Below, piece after piece: positions 16,904 through 26,386 of a stretch of 64,000 nt of DNA (the first letter of the stretch is position 1; every line of letters starts with the position of its first letter). The position numbers and the translations under genes are program-made. Below the pieces are notes generated by a model that saw nothing but the letters and a program-made list of their open reading frames with translations, made no database searches and was not told the DNA's origin. The stretch is from Candidatus Nitrosocosmicus agrestis (GTDB lineage: Archaea > Thermoproteota > Nitrososphaeria > Nitrososphaerales > Nitrososphaeraceae), in NCBI RefSeq assembly GCF_008389435.1, contig NZ_VUYS01000006.1, positions 104,615 to 168,614 on the forward strand, in the 5' to 3' direction.

Positions 16904-17697
16904 GTTATCACGGTACAATTCTTATTTTCTAATGCAGTCATTAATGGATTCTGTACTGATCCAGAGGCTATAATAGCTTTTTTAACCCCCATATCAATAG
17001 CTTCAGTACATGCAAGGATCTTTTTTTCCATGCCCGGACCTATTTTAGGAAGCATTTGCTTTGCCTCATGCAATGACAAATTTGTCACTAACTTATCATT
17101 CATCATTAATCCACTAACATTTGTAATGAATACAATCGTATCACACTTGATGGCCCCTGCAACATTTGCTGCTGCCCTATCTCCATCAATATTCAAGAAT
17201 TCATTCTCTTCACTAATTGCTATTGGTGAAATTACAGGAACATAACCGCTATCAAGTAAGCTATAAATAAGCTTTGGATTGACCTTTGATACTTTACCGG
17301 TATACCCTCCTTCAATTATCATCTTTCTGCCCCTTTCATTTAAAATGATAAGTTTCTTCTTTCTATCTGCCTTGATCATTTCCCCATCAATACCTGTAAT
17401 TCCTACTGAAAGAATACCACGGCTTCCAAGCAGAGCTGTGATTTGTTTACTTATCTTTCCAGACATAACCATAGTATAAATTAGTGATGTTTCTTTGTCT
17501 GTGTATCTACTGCGTTTACCACCTGGAGAAACAATAAATTTTTGTTCTTTTCCCATCAAGTTAGCAGTATTAGTAACGTCCTTACCGCCACCATGTACAA
17601 TTACAACTTTATCATCGTTCACTAGTTTAGAAAAGTCATCCAAAATAGAGGGATTAAGGCCTTCTACAATGCTTCCCCCAATTTTAACTACTATCAT
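16900..17697 (-). CDS. lysZ: [LysW]-aminoadipate/glutamate kinase
   Basis: The 265-residue amino-acid kinase phosphorylates the side-chain carboxyl of LysW-bound aminoadipate or glutamate. It opens with MIVVKIGGSI, then VIVHGGGKDVT (phosphate-binding Gly-rich loop) and NIDGDRAAA, followed by IGPGMEKKI near the C-terminus. This is the N-acetylglutamate kinase fold. Its start codon overlaps the lysY stop (ATGA) and its stop overlaps lysJ in the same way, so the three genes are tightly coupled. Confidence 0.93.
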   Translation of the reverse strand: MIVVKIGGSIVEGLNPSILDDFSKLVNDDKVVIVHGGGKDVTNTANLMGKEQKFIVSPGGKRSRYTDKETSLIYTMVMSGKISKQITALLGSRGILSVGITGIDGEMIKADRKKKLIILNERGRKMIIEGGYTGKVSKVNPKLIYSLLDSGYVPVISPIAISEENEFLNIDGDRAAANVAGAIKCDTIVFITNVSGLMMNDKLVTNLSLHEAKQMLPKIGPGMEKKILACTEAIDMGVKKAIIASGSVQNPLMTALENKNCTVIT

Positions 17698-18746
17698 ACT
17701 GGTGTTACAGGAGTGAATCTTAATCCCGTCATTTCGTCAAATCCTGCCATAACATTAAGATTTTGAATTGCAGACCCAGCTGCACCCTTCATCAAATTAT
17801 CTGATGCGGACATTGCGACAATCCGCTTGTTGTCTTCATCAATATCAAACCCTACGTCACAAAAGTTCGAAGCGATTACAAATTTAGGATCTGGAAATTT
17901 ATATATTCCGTTTTTGTCCCGAATCAATCTAATAAAAACCTCTTTTCCATACATATTTCGATATAATTTCCATAATTCTAATTCACTAATTTCTTTTTTT
18001 AAGAATGCGTGATTAGTTGTCAATATACCGCGGACCATATTTACGGCATGAGGAGTCATACTGACGTGTATCTTTTTGTTATTTAACAGGTTCAACTCTT
18101 GTTCAATCTCTCCTGTATGACGATGCTTAGCTGGTTTATAAGGTCGAATTACACCGTAACGCATGGCATGATGGGTCGCGGATCCTGCTTGGCCACCTGC
18201 ACCAGAAGAACCGATTTTGCTATCTACCACTATATGCTCAGTATCAAGAACATCGTTTTGAATCAAAGGTTTTAATGCCAAAAGGGAAGTAACCGCCATA
18301 CATCCTGGACAAGCAACTAGCTGAGCATTTTTAATCTCTTCTCTATGAAATTCTGGAACTCCATATACCGACTTTGCAAGCATATCTGGGTATGGATGTT
18401 CCCAACCGTACCATTTGACATAATCATCAGGGTTTTTTAATCTGAAGTCAGCAGAAAGATCTATAATCTTTATTCCACGTTTGAACAAATCATTTACGAT
18501 TTTATTTGATTTGCCATGAGGTACAGATACAAATATCAAATCACATTTGTCAGTCAATTTATCAATGTCAAAGTCTGAAAAAGTAAGATTAATGAAACTT
18601 TTTAAGCTTGGATGAATTCTATGAACATATTCTCCGACTTTTTGCCTTGACGTAACCATAGAAACTTCTACTTTAGGATGAGTAACCAATAATCGAAGTA
18701 GTTCTCCCCCCACAAATCCTGATGCACCTATAACACCGACTTTCAT
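17694..18746 (-). CDS. lysY: [LysW]-aminoadipyl/glutamyl phosphate reductase
   Basis: The 350-residue NAD(P)H-dependent reductase turns the LysW-bound acyl phosphate into the semialdehyde. The N-terminal GASGFVGGELLRLL is the Rossmann motif, VACPGCMAV carries the catalytic Cys, and HRHTGEIEQEL the catalytic His region. The GSSGAGGQA segment matches ArgC/LysY. It is the first gene of a unit separated from argX by 126 bp of A/T-rich sequence, which probably holds a second promoter. Confidence 0.93.
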   Translation of the reverse strand: MKVGVIGASGFVGGELLRLLVTHPKVEVSMVTSRQKVGEYVHRIHPSLKSFINLTFSDFDIDKLTDKCDLIFVSVPHGKSNKIVNDLFKRGIKIIDLSADFRLKNPDDYVKWYGWEHPYPDMLAKSVYGVPEFHREEIKNAQLVACPGCMAVTSLLALKPLIQNDVLDTEHIVVDSKIGSSGAGGQAGSATHHAMRYGVIRPYKPAKHRHTGEIEQELNLLNNKKIHVSMTPHAVNMVRGILTTNHAFLKKEISELELWKLYRNMYGKEVFIRLIRDKNGIYKFPDPKFVIASNFCDVGFDIDEDNKRIVAMSASDNLMKGAAGSAIQNLNVMAGFDEMTGLRFTPVTPV

Positions 18747-18872
18747 TTGGAATTCCTCAACTTGTTTTTATTTATCGTTAATACAAATAAAAAGTATTTA
18801 TCAATAAATAATTCCATAAATAATAAAACGTTTAATAATCCTCATTTAAATTTTTTGTTTATTGAGATTTTT

Positions 18873-19745
18873 TTATTTTCTTGCATGATTTATTGCATAA
18901 TCAATAATCAAATCTGCAATATTGATCCCCGTGGCCATGCTAGCACCTCTAAATTCCACAGTGTTATTAATTTCATGGACTACCAAGCCTCTTGAATCAT
19001 CTTCCATCATATCTATCCCAAGAATACCATCTCCTACCGCTCTAGCAGATCTCAAAGCTAACTCCTCTAATTCGGCCGTTATCTTGAATACCTCTGCTTT
19101 CCCTCCTTTTGCTACGTTGGTTCGCCATTCATCTTCGGAAGAGTATCGGTATACTGCCGCAACTACCTTATCACCAACCACAATACATCTAATATCCCTT
19201 GGAGGCCTATTAATCAACTCCTGAAAATAAAATATATTTGAAAATGGACTAGTACTTTCCTGTCGCATCTCTACTATAATCTTCCCAGTCTCTTTATTCC
19301 TGATAGGAAAAACGCCACGTCCCCACGACCCAATGACAGGCTTAAAAACCACAGGTTCATGCTCCAGGTTTGCAGAATTGACAAATTCTAACGCAGAATC
19401 AGAATTAAAGGAAAAGTAAGATTTAGGTGTAGGTATAGCATTTTTCTTAAGCACAAGAGAAGTCTGAAGTTTGTTACCACAGATTTCTCCTATACTAGAG
19501 TTATTAATTACCGTATATCCACAAGTTTCTAGACAATATGTAACGAACTGACCTCTAAAATGGCTCACACTACGTTGTAAAAGTACATCTCCAAACTTTT
19601 TTGCCACCGTGTCAACGTCATCAGTAGAAAGTAAAAGATTTTTTGAATCAGTGAGGGTAACATCAATTTCCCTGTTTTTGGCTGTATTGAATAAGGCTTT
19701 CTCCTCAAATCTCAATTTGTCAAACAAAATATCTAATTTGACCAT
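18873..19745 (-). CDS. argX: LysW-glutamate ligase (ArgX-like ATP-grasp)
   Basis: The 290-residue paralogue of lysX has the same design: FEEKALF near the N-terminus, KPVIGSWGRGV in the ATP-grasp core, INRPPRDIRCIV, and VHEINNTVEFRGA at the metal site. It starts 2 bp after the stop of argG, which makes it the likely glutamate ligase that commits carrier-bound intermediates to arginine. The alternative, that both paralogues act in lysine synthesis, is less likely because only one lysYZJ set is present and must serve both routes. Confidence 0.82.
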   Translation of the reverse strand: MVKLDILFDKLRFEEKALFNTAKNREIDVTLTDSKNLLLSTDDVDTVAKKFGDVLLQRSVSHFRGQFVTYCLETCGYTVINNSSIGEICGNKLQTSLVLKKNAIPTPKSYFSFNSDSALEFVNSANLEHEPVVFKPVIGSWGRGVFPIRNKETGKIIVEMRQESTSPFSNIFYFQELINRPPRDIRCIVVGDKVVAAVYRYSSEDEWRTNVAKGGKAEVFKITAELEELALRSARAVGDGILGIDMMEDDSRGLVVHEINNTVEFRGASMATGINIADLIIDYAINHARK

Positions 19746-19747
19746 TT

Positions 19748-20935
19748 TTACTCCTTATTTTCCAATACCTTTGAATTGGCTGCAGAAGATTGCAATCCCC
19801 AAAGATTTACAAACCCGATGGCAAGTCTCTGATCGAATGATGAGCCTGAAGAATAAGTTATAGTATCATTATCATAAAGCGAATACGTTGATTTTCTCCC
19901 CACCACACGATATGACCCGCTATGCATTTTAATCTTTATTTCACCATCTACTCGTTTCTGAGTCTCGTTGATGAAACTATTGAGGTCTCTCAGCAAAGGA
20001 TCAACCCACAATCCCGAATAAGCTAACCAAGACCACTGGTCATCTACATGTAGTTTAAATCTCAATTCATTGTTTGTTAATACTAATTTTTCTAGATCTT
20101 TATGCGCCTCTATTAAGATCAACCCTGCGGGAGATTCATACACTTCTCGTGATTTGATTCCAACTACACGGTCTTCAATGTGATCAATGATTCCAACGCC
20201 ATATGATCCAGCGATAGCATTTAATTCAGTTATTAAAGAATCCGTTTCCATTTGCTGTCCATTCAGGGAAATCGGGATTCCATTTTCAAATCCTATTGTA
20301 ACATAACCAGTAGAATTGTTATTTTGTTTTACAAATTTGAAGCAATCTTCTGGAGGTTCATTATCCAAATTCTCTAACGTTCCACCCTCTATAGCTCTTC
20401 CCCAGATATTCTCATCTATACTATATTTTTTTGCAACTTCACTAATTCGTATCCCATTTTCTTTTGCAAATTTTAATTCCTTATCTCTGGTAAGGTTCAT
20501 GTCTCTAATCGGCGCTACAATATCTAATGCGGGATCCAAAGATCGTATCGTAATATCGAATCTAACCTGATCGTTACCTTTTCCAGTGCAACCATGAGAA
20601 ATTAATTTTGCGTTGTATTGTTTTGCAGTTTCGACGGCCTTTTTTGCGATTAAAGGCCTTGCTATCGCAGTCGCCAATGGATATTTTTGTTGGTATAACG
20701 CGTTGGCTTTTATTGTAGGAATCACATAATCATTAACAAATTCCTTCTTTGCGTCAATATAGATGTGTCTAATGGCTCCTAACTCTGATGAAACACTAGC
20801 AATTTCACTGAAATCATCTTCTTGTCCAACGTCCACTGTAAGAGTAATTACATCTAAATTGTGAAGTTTTTGTAAATATCTGACGCAGACTGAGGTATCC
20901 AGCCCACCAGAAAAAGCAAGGACTACTTTATTCAT
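19748..20935 (-). CDS. argG: Argininosuccinate synthase
   Basis: This 395-residue enzyme joins citrulline and aspartate using ATP. LAFSGGLDTSVC is the pyrophosphatase loop, SHGCTGKGNDQVRF the conserved substrate loop, and SGLWVDPLL lies near the C-terminus. It is the first gene of the cluster, with A/T-rich promoter sequence upstream (20940-21000). argX follows almost without a gap, tying early and late arginine steps into one transcript. Confidence 0.95.
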   Translation of the reverse strand: MNKVVLAFSGGLDTSVCVRYLQKLHNLDVITLTVDVGQEDDFSEIASVSSELGAIRHIYIDAKKEFVNDYVIPTIKANALYQQKYPLATAIARPLIAKKAVETAKQYNAKLISHGCTGKGNDQVRFDITIRSLDPALDIVAPIRDMNLTRDKELKFAKENGIRISEVAKKYSIDENIWGRAIEGGTLENLDNEPPEDCFKFVKQNNNSTGYVTIGFENGIPISLNGQQMETDSLITELNAIAGSYGVGIIDHIEDRVVGIKSREVYESPAGLILIEAHKDLEKLVLTNNELRFKLHVDDQWSWLAYSGLWVDPLLRDLNSFINETQKRVDGEIKIKMHSGSYRVVGRKSTYSLYDNDTITYSSGSSFDQRLAIGFVNLWGLQSSAANSKVLENKE

Positions 20936-21049
20936 TAACAGGCGTTCGTAACATTAATAATAATTTAATCCTTATGAATAAGAAACTGTTGATCTTAATT
21001 TACTTATTTTGGCGGATTAAACCAAAATGACAAAAATTTGAATGAAAAA

Positions 21050-21307
21050 TTATACACCGATCTCTTTTGCCAGTTTAATAATCTTCTTGCCTTCCTTAGT
21101 TAATTTGTTATATGTTTTGTTCTTTACGTTACTTCTTTCAACCAATCCTTTGTCCTCTGCTTTGATGAGTAACTTATGACCATATCCATAAGCTCCGAGT
21201 TTTTTTAGCAAATCTCTAGTAGAATATTCCTTTTCTCCGATTGTTTTGATTAATTTTACCAAAGCTCTTTCTTCTATCATTATTTTTATTAGGTTTGCGT
21301 CACGCAT
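21050..21307 (-). CDS. Small winged-helix protein
   Basis: The 85-residue basic protein reads as one winged helix-turn-helix: EYSTRDLLKKLGAYGYGHKLLIKAE is helix-turn-helix and VERSNVKNKTYNKLTKEGKKII the wing and final helix. It lacks any sensor domain and looks like the small DNA-binding proteins common in thaumarchaea. Targets are unknown. It is 114 bp downstream of the argG promoter region and divergent from the aldolase/phosphatase. Confidence 0.65.
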   Translation of the reverse strand: MRDANLIKIMIEERALVKLIKTIGEKEYSTRDLLKKLGAYGYGHKLLIKAEDKGLVERSNVKNKTYNKLTKEGKKIIKLAKEIGV

Positions 21308-21526
21308 AGTAGTAAAGCAGATCTAACTCTATTTATTAGTTACTTCGTATGGCAACAAATATCGATATTTTTTTGTGGGACGAAGTCAAACCATGTAAAT
21401 CAGTAACATCAATTAGTCGATCTTTATTAAATTGTGCAATTGAAATGGCCCTCTTTTCTGAAAATTTTTATGAATTTTTTGGTTTGGTAATCGAAACAAA
21501 AATTTTTAAACCTCATATAAAACAAC

Positions 21527-22618
21527 ATGAATATGAAGATCACCGTTTCAGCCATAAAAGCCGATATTGGCGGTATTGGGGGACACACTAGACCTAGCGA
21601 TGAATTAGTGAAAACAGTTAAAGATTTTGTATTGAAAAATGGGAAAGGGTTATTGATTGACCACTATATTGGATATACTGGGGACGATATTCATATCATC
21701 ATGACCCATACTTTAGGAACCGACAATAAGGAGATACATAAATTAGCGTGGGATGCTTTTACAGAAGGTACTAAAACAGCAAAAGAACAAGGCCTATATG
21801 GAGCAGGTCAAGATCTGTTGAAGGATTCATTTTCAGGAAATGTAAAAGGCATGGGACCAGGAGTTGCCGAAATCGAAATGGATGAAAGACCAAGCGAAGT
21901 ATTTTGTATTTTTGCTGCAGATAAGACTGAACCGGGAGCTTATAATTTCCCTTTCTGGAGAATGTTTGTTGATACAAGAAGCAATACAGGGTTAATAATC
22001 AACGAGGAATTGGCAAAAGGTGTCGTTTTTAGAGTGATGGATGTGATGACTGGAAAAATTGCTGATTTGAAGATGTGGAATGACAAACCAGAATTGGAAG
22101 CAGCATTAATGTACCCAGGAAGATATGTTGTGCATTCAGTACTTTCTCACGATGGTGAACAGATTCTTTCATGTTCTACTGATAGACTTCACAATATCGC
22201 CGGTACTTATGTAGGGAAAGATGATCCCATTGCAATAGTTAGAACTCAAAAGAGTTTTCCGGCTACAGAAGAAGCAGGCAGCGCCTTTAATGATCCCCAT
22301 ATCGTTGCTGGAAATACGCGAGGTAGTCACCATATGCCCTTTATGCCTGTGGGATTGAATTCTGCAGCTAGTTTGAACTACTCAATTCCCATCGTATCTT
22401 GCCTTTTGTTTAGCATGCATAATGGAAAATTAACGGGCCCGCATGATGGATTTGGTACCGCAGATTGGGAATATCAGCGCAAATTGGCGGCTGAAAGAGC
22501 GATGTTTATGCGAGTTCAAGGATTTATTCATCCTGCTACTCTTGTTCCAGACGAACTCGAGTATAATAAAGGCTATGAAGCAAGAATGGCCAAGTTGAAT
22601 GAGAAATTCAAAGAATAG
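21527..22618 (+). CDS. fbp: Fructose-1,6-bisphosphate aldolase/phosphatase
   Basis: The 363-residue archaeal bifunctional enzyme condenses triose phosphates and dephosphorylates the product to fructose 6-phosphate, making gluconeogenesis one-way. The metal-binding N-terminus (TVSAIKADIGGIGGH), the Schiff-base Lys region (RTQKSFPATEEAG), GSHHMPFMPV and HDGFGTADWEYQR are all present. A second in-frame ATG at 21533 matches the usual family start (MKITVS) and sits about 26 bp after a TATA-like TTTTTAAA, so it may be the true start. tpiA follows after 11 bp. Confidence 0.95.
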   Translation: MNMKITVSAIKADIGGIGGHTRPSDELVKTVKDFVLKNGKGLLIDHYIGYTGDDIHIIMTHTLGTDNKEIHKLAWDAFTEGTKTAKEQGLYGAGQDLLKDSFSGNVKGMGPGVAEIEMDERPSEVFCIFAADKTEPGAYNFPFWRMFVDTRSNTGLIINEELAKGVVFRVMDVMTGKIADLKMWNDKPELEAALMYPGRYVVHSVLSHDGEQILSCSTDRLHNIAGTYVGKDDPIAIVRTQKSFPATEEAGSAFNDPHIVAGNTRGSHHMPFMPVGLNSAASLNYSIPIVSCLLFSMHNGKLTGPHDGFGTADWEYQRKLAAERAMFMRVQGFIHPATLVPDELEYNKGYEARMAKLNEKFKE

Positions 22619-22629
22619 GTATTTACACT

Positions 22630-23304
22630 ATGAATCGAATTAAAGGTCCTTTCATCATAAACCTTAAAAACTATACAGAAATTTCTGGTCAAAAGGCCAT
22701 TGAAATAACCAAAGAGGCTGAAAAAGTTGCGATGGATCTAGACCTTCGGATCATTGTTTCCCCCCCTCAGGTTTTGTTAGGGTTGGTTGCCAGCAAGACT
22801 AATTTGGAAATCCTTGGACAACACACTGACTTTGAAAAGATAGGTGCTAGCACAGGATTCGTAATTCCGGAAATGATAAAAGGAGCTGGAGGTATTGGAT
22901 CAATTATCAATCACAGTGAGCATCCACTTAATAGAACGATAATTAAAAAATTAATTGAGCGACTCAAGGAACTTGATTTGATTTCATTAGTATGTGCAAA
23001 GAACCTAGAAGAGTTAAAACTAATAAGTGAATTGCAGCCAGACTTTGTTGCGATTGAACCACCTGAACTAATTGGAACGAAGAGGTCTATCTCATCTGAA
23101 AAACCTTCATTGATTAAAGAGTCCTTTGAACACCTTTCTTCTACGAATTCAAAAACGAAATTAATCTGTGGTGCAGGTATTAACACCTCGGAAGATGTCC
23201 GGGTTGCTTTAGACCTTGGCTCAAACGGAATCTTAGCGGCCAGTAGCATTGTGAAGGCCGACAATTGGTACAACAAAATTTATGAATTAGCCAAGCCATT
23301 TTGA
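22630..23304 (+). CDS. tpiA: Triosephosphate isomerase
   Basis: The 224-residue archaeal-type TIM interconverts glyceraldehyde 3-phosphate and dihydroxyacetone phosphate. INLKNY contains the substrate Lys, NHSEH the catalytic His, VAIEPPELIGT the catalytic Glu, and the end CGAGIN...AASSIV forms the phosphate-binding site. It is shorter than bacterial TIM, as expected for archaea. Its position 11 bp after fbp makes a two-gene gluconeogenic unit supplying the next enzyme with both substrates. Confidence 0.94.
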   Translation: MNRIKGPFIINLKNYTEISGQKAIEITKEAEKVAMDLDLRIIVSPPQVLLGLVASKTNLEILGQHTDFEKIGASTGFVIPEMIKGAGGIGSIINHSEHPLNRTIIKKLIERLKELDLISLVCAKNLEELKLISELQPDFVAIEPPELIGTKRSISSEKPSLIKESFEHLSSTNSKTKLICGAGINTSEDVRVALDLGSNGILAASSIVKADNWYNKIYELAKPF

Positions 23305-23369
23305 TCCAAATACAATCTTTTTTTAGAAATTACTTTTTATAATTACCAATATTACGTTTCACTGGTTTT

Positions 23370-24272
23370 ATGTACAATAAATACACCTTACAGGAGATCC
23401 AACGCAAGGTCATTGAAATACTACAAAACAACAATCCCATGTCAAGCAGCGAGATTGCAAAAGAACTTGGAATAAACAGGATCACAATGTCAAAATATTT
23501 GGATATATTATATTTTCAAAAAATAATTAATAATAAAAAGATAGGATCTGTTAATTTTTGGTATCTGGATCCAGGTATAACGAACATTGATTCCAAAGAT
23601 GAAAATTATTTAGAAATACAGCAAAATCTAATTGCCGCTCTCTTAGGAGGACAGAAAGAAGTGTGTGACAATATCATGCTCAGCCTCACAAACCGAACCA
23701 GTAATTTAAAAAGAATCTTCACTGATATTTGTATTCCCACTTTAAACACAATATCAGAGTTATATGATAGAGGTAAGATTGGAAAGAGTGAAAAGATCCA
23801 TTTAATTAGAAACCTGTCGAATGCGATTAGAATTTTAGGTAACAATACAAAACTACCTAACATTCGACATGAAAACTCTCAAGTTGTTATCATATCAGGA
23901 GATAATGATTCAAATCCTATTTGTGATATGCTTGAAATTTTGACGACCCGTTTGGGTGCAAAATCAACATTTATCGGAAATGTTGAAAATTCTATAGATC
24001 CTTTCTTTGATATTGATTTACATAGATACATTATTAAACTAACAAAAAGGGTAAGAGGAAAGACAATTGTTATAGTAGTCTCCAATAATGAGACATCAAT
24101 AAGGTTTATCCATTCAGCTTTACTTGAATCAGAAATGAAAGAAAAAAAAATACAATTGTTAATTTTTTCATCCAAATCCTTAAAAGAAAAATTGGATCGA
24201 CATATTCCAGATTCAAACTTACATGGAGATTTTGAAAGTTTGATTGCGGTCATTGAAACAAGTATAAAATGA
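23370..24272 (+). CDS. HTH regulator with cobalamin-binding-like C-terminal module
   Basis: The 300-residue protein has an N-terminal HTH (SSSEIAKELGINRITMSKYLDIL, about 22-45, given in part). A helical module follows with ISELYDRGKIGKSEKIH, which resembles the four-helix cap before B12-binding domains. The last section alternates strands and helices (VVIISGDNDSNPICDMLEI and IVIVVSNNE). The DxHxxG signature that ligates cobalt is absent, so it is probably a ligand-sensing relative that no longer binds B12, or binds another ligand. I infer a transcription regulator. It is downstream of tpiA with its own leader. Confidence 0.5.
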   Translation: MYNKYTLQEIQRKVIEILQNNNPMSSSEIAKELGINRITMSKYLDILYFQKIINNKKIGSVNFWYLDPGITNIDSKDENYLEIQQNLIAALLGGQKEVCDNIMLSLTNRTSNLKRIFTDICIPTLNTISELYDRGKIGKSEKIHLIRNLSNAIRILGNNTKLPNIRHENSQVVIISGDNDSNPICDMLEILTTRLGAKSTFIGNVENSIDPFFDIDLHRYIIKLTKRVRGKTIVIVVSNNETSIRFIHSALLESEMKEKKIQLLIFSSKSLKEKLDRHIPDSNLHGDFESLIAVIETSIK

Positions 24273-24311
24273 AATTTAGGATAAAGATAGTAAATTATGG
24301 AATAAATGGAG

Positions 24312-26036
24312 CTAAGCGTATTGGGCTTTGATTTTCTCAATTACCCTCTCATGTTCAGGGCTCTTCTTTCTTGCATATTTTTCCATCGCACTTAAAGGTA
24401 CGCCGCCAAGGGTTCGCGCAAGAGTAGCAAAAAAGACCTTTCTAATTGGGTCATTTTGACCGACTTTGTGCATGAACTTGTGAATTGCATATTTAAAATT
24501 GTGTTGCCATGTCTTGTACATAACTCCTAATTTCGCTGGATCCATTGTATTTCCTATATCAAAAAAGTCTGATTTTTCAAGCAAACCTATCGGGACGAAT
24601 GTCAATGGAGTGACGGTGAATTTGGAGTCGGGTTGTTCCTTTTCTAATTGATGAATAAGTTGAATAGTTTCCCAACTATCGTCGGCATTTTCGTTGTTGT
24701 CCAAGCCCATAATGAGTGTAAATGCAGGAACCCAGTAATTCTCGTTTAAAGTTTTAACTCCTTCTTTGACAACCCAGTGCCATTCGGAAGGTCTAAAGGG
24801 AGCAAGTTTTCTATCCGCATATTTTCCTATCAATCTAATGCTACCTGTTTCAAACCCACATTGAACTCCGATATGATTTGAAGGACCAGCCTTTATAATT
24901 TTTGATACATTAGGAATAAGTTTTTCATCAGCAATCGCACCAGCCAACGTTCCGTGAGTTGGATTTGTATGTTCAACACCCGTTTCCATAATACCTTTGA
25001 ATAATTCTTCTATAGCTTCTCTATTTGGCTGCATATTTTTTGTAGTCCTGGGATTCAGACCATATACGAATATGTCGTCACTATGTATCCAAGCATTTTT
25101 AAGCCCACCATATTTCATATTAATTTGAATTTCTCTTTGGACTTTTTCTATAGGATAGTATCGTAATGGCCTTAGGGTTACATCACAGAACTTGCAACCC
25201 CTGCCACATCCTCTCATTACTTCCACCATGCCATGCATGCTAGGGTTTACAATATCTGGAATTTCATCAACACTAGGTTCTTTCGAATAATGTATAAATC
25301 TCCCATGATATTTTCTACCATTCCTATCAAATTCCTTGATTTCCACCTTAAATTCGGATTTTTTAAATGGATTGGCCATATCAAGTTCATTATTTATGAG
25401 TGCATCGAAAAAACGTCCCCCCGCGCCATCAATTTCAGGTCCAATACCGCCTAAATCACCCTCTACTATTGCATAAAGACCGTATTCTTCTATCTTGGCG
25501 GGATCATAATTATATTGCCATGTACCAGAAGCTCCAACAACAACCTTGGCCTTGCTTCCATTCTTTTGCTTGGCAGAGTTTATACGATGATGCAAATCTC
25601 TATTGTAAAATTCGGCGTAGGACATTTGTTTTCTACCGTATGTAAATGTCATCGTCACGGGGCCCATGCCCAAAGGATCCATTTCATACGTCCCCACAAA
25701 TTCTGTCTCAGGACCAATGAACTTGTCTATATGATCGGGGTGTGCTACCACCACGTCCTCTTGAGAATAGCCATCCCGTCGCAATGCAGCTTCAACTTTA
25801 CGCAATCCGTATGGTGCGTATGCTGCCAAACCATTGTTGTTGGCGATTGGATTGCATATAAAATCAAATAACAGTTTAGGTGTGACCTGATTGCCCAAAA
25901 TCTTATACCAAATTGAGCTGTGGCTACGGTTTGGGTCCAATGCAGGTGCACATCCAAAAAATGATGCGAGTGAAATTCCTCTATAGGGAGACATTAATGT
26001 TCTATCGGCAGTAAGAACGACCTTCGGATACTTCAT
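24312..26036 (-). CDS. Radical SAM protein with N-terminal Rossmann-like domain
   Basis: The 574-residue protein contains the radical SAM motif CGRGCKFCD (Cys-x3-Cys-x2-Cys) near residue 275. The region before it (about 1-240) has GTYEMDPLGMGPV and VVVGASGTWQY and could be a B12-binding-like fold. The C-terminal half (GFETGSIRLIGKY, TFVPIGLLEKSD) resembles the archaeal B12-radical SAM proteins of unknown reaction. It should cleave SAM to a 5'-deoxyadenosyl radical with a 4Fe-4S cluster. The substrate cannot be inferred. It is monocistronic and convergent with the HTH gene. Confidence 0.75.
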   Translation of the reverse strand: MKYPKVVLTADRTLMSPYRGISLASFFGCAPALDPNRSHSSIWYKILGNQVTPKLLFDFICNPIANNNGLAAYAPYGLRKVEAALRRDGYSQEDVVVAHPDHIDKFIGPETEFVGTYEMDPLGMGPVTMTFTYGRKQMSYAEFYNRDLHHRINSAKQKNGSKAKVVVGASGTWQYNYDPAKIEEYGLYAIVEGDLGGIGPEIDGAGGRFFDALINNELDMANPFKKSEFKVEIKEFDRNGRKYHGRFIHYSKEPSVDEIPDIVNPSMHGMVEVMRGCGRGCKFCDVTLRPLRYYPIEKVQREIQINMKYGGLKNAWIHSDDIFVYGLNPRTTKNMQPNREAIEELFKGIMETGVEHTNPTHGTLAGAIADEKLIPNVSKIIKAGPSNHIGVQCGFETGSIRLIGKYADRKLAPFRPSEWHWVVKEGVKTLNENYWVPAFTLIMGLDNNENADDSWETIQLIHQLEKEQPDSKFTVTPLTFVPIGLLEKSDFFDIGNTMDPAKLGVMYKTWQHNFKYAIHKFMHKVGQNDPIRKVFFATLARTLGGVPLSAMEKYARKKSPEHERVIEKIKAQYA

Positions 26037-26134
26037 ATTATATGTTATCTCAGAGTTTAGGAAACAAAAAAGATAATTAAAGTTTTCTTATTCAAAACAT
26101 AAAATTATTAGAAAAAAGTTAAATTACTACAAAA

Positions 26135-26302
26135 TTATTTCTTTGCACCCAAGGTTCTATTTTTCAATCTCATTTGGCTACCTCGGCATTTTCTGCAACG
26201 AGTGCCACCTATAGGATTCTTTGCTCCGCAATTAAAACAGATTTTAAAGAATAATCGACGTTGCTGTGCAATTTGCTTTTTTGTTGAATCGGTGATCGGC
26301 AT
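26135..26302 (-). CDS. rpl40e: Ribosomal protein L40e
   Basis: The 55-residue product has a C-terminal zinc ribbon CFNCG...CRKCRG and a strongly basic tail (RLKNRTLGAKK), the whole of archaeal L40e. The open frame extends upstream to 26452. However, L40e starts at the ATG at 26302 (MPITDSTKKQI), the family start, and the upstream extension overlaps the divergent gene and is not conserved in type. It belongs to the large ribosomal subunit. Confidence 0.88.
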   Translation of the reverse strand: MPITDSTKKQIAQQRRLFFKICFNCGAKNPIGGTRCRKCRGSQMRLKNRTLGAKK

Positions 26303-26386
26303 TATAAATTTTGATAATTCAATCCCATTTTTAACTTTTATTACCTGGATTTCATAAAAATTTATTAGTAATAGTTTCGCGGTAAA

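Noticed and set aside
21349..21591. 80-residue frame before the aldolase/phosphatase
   Set aside because: It overlaps the start of fbp in another frame, contains its promoter region and has no family features.
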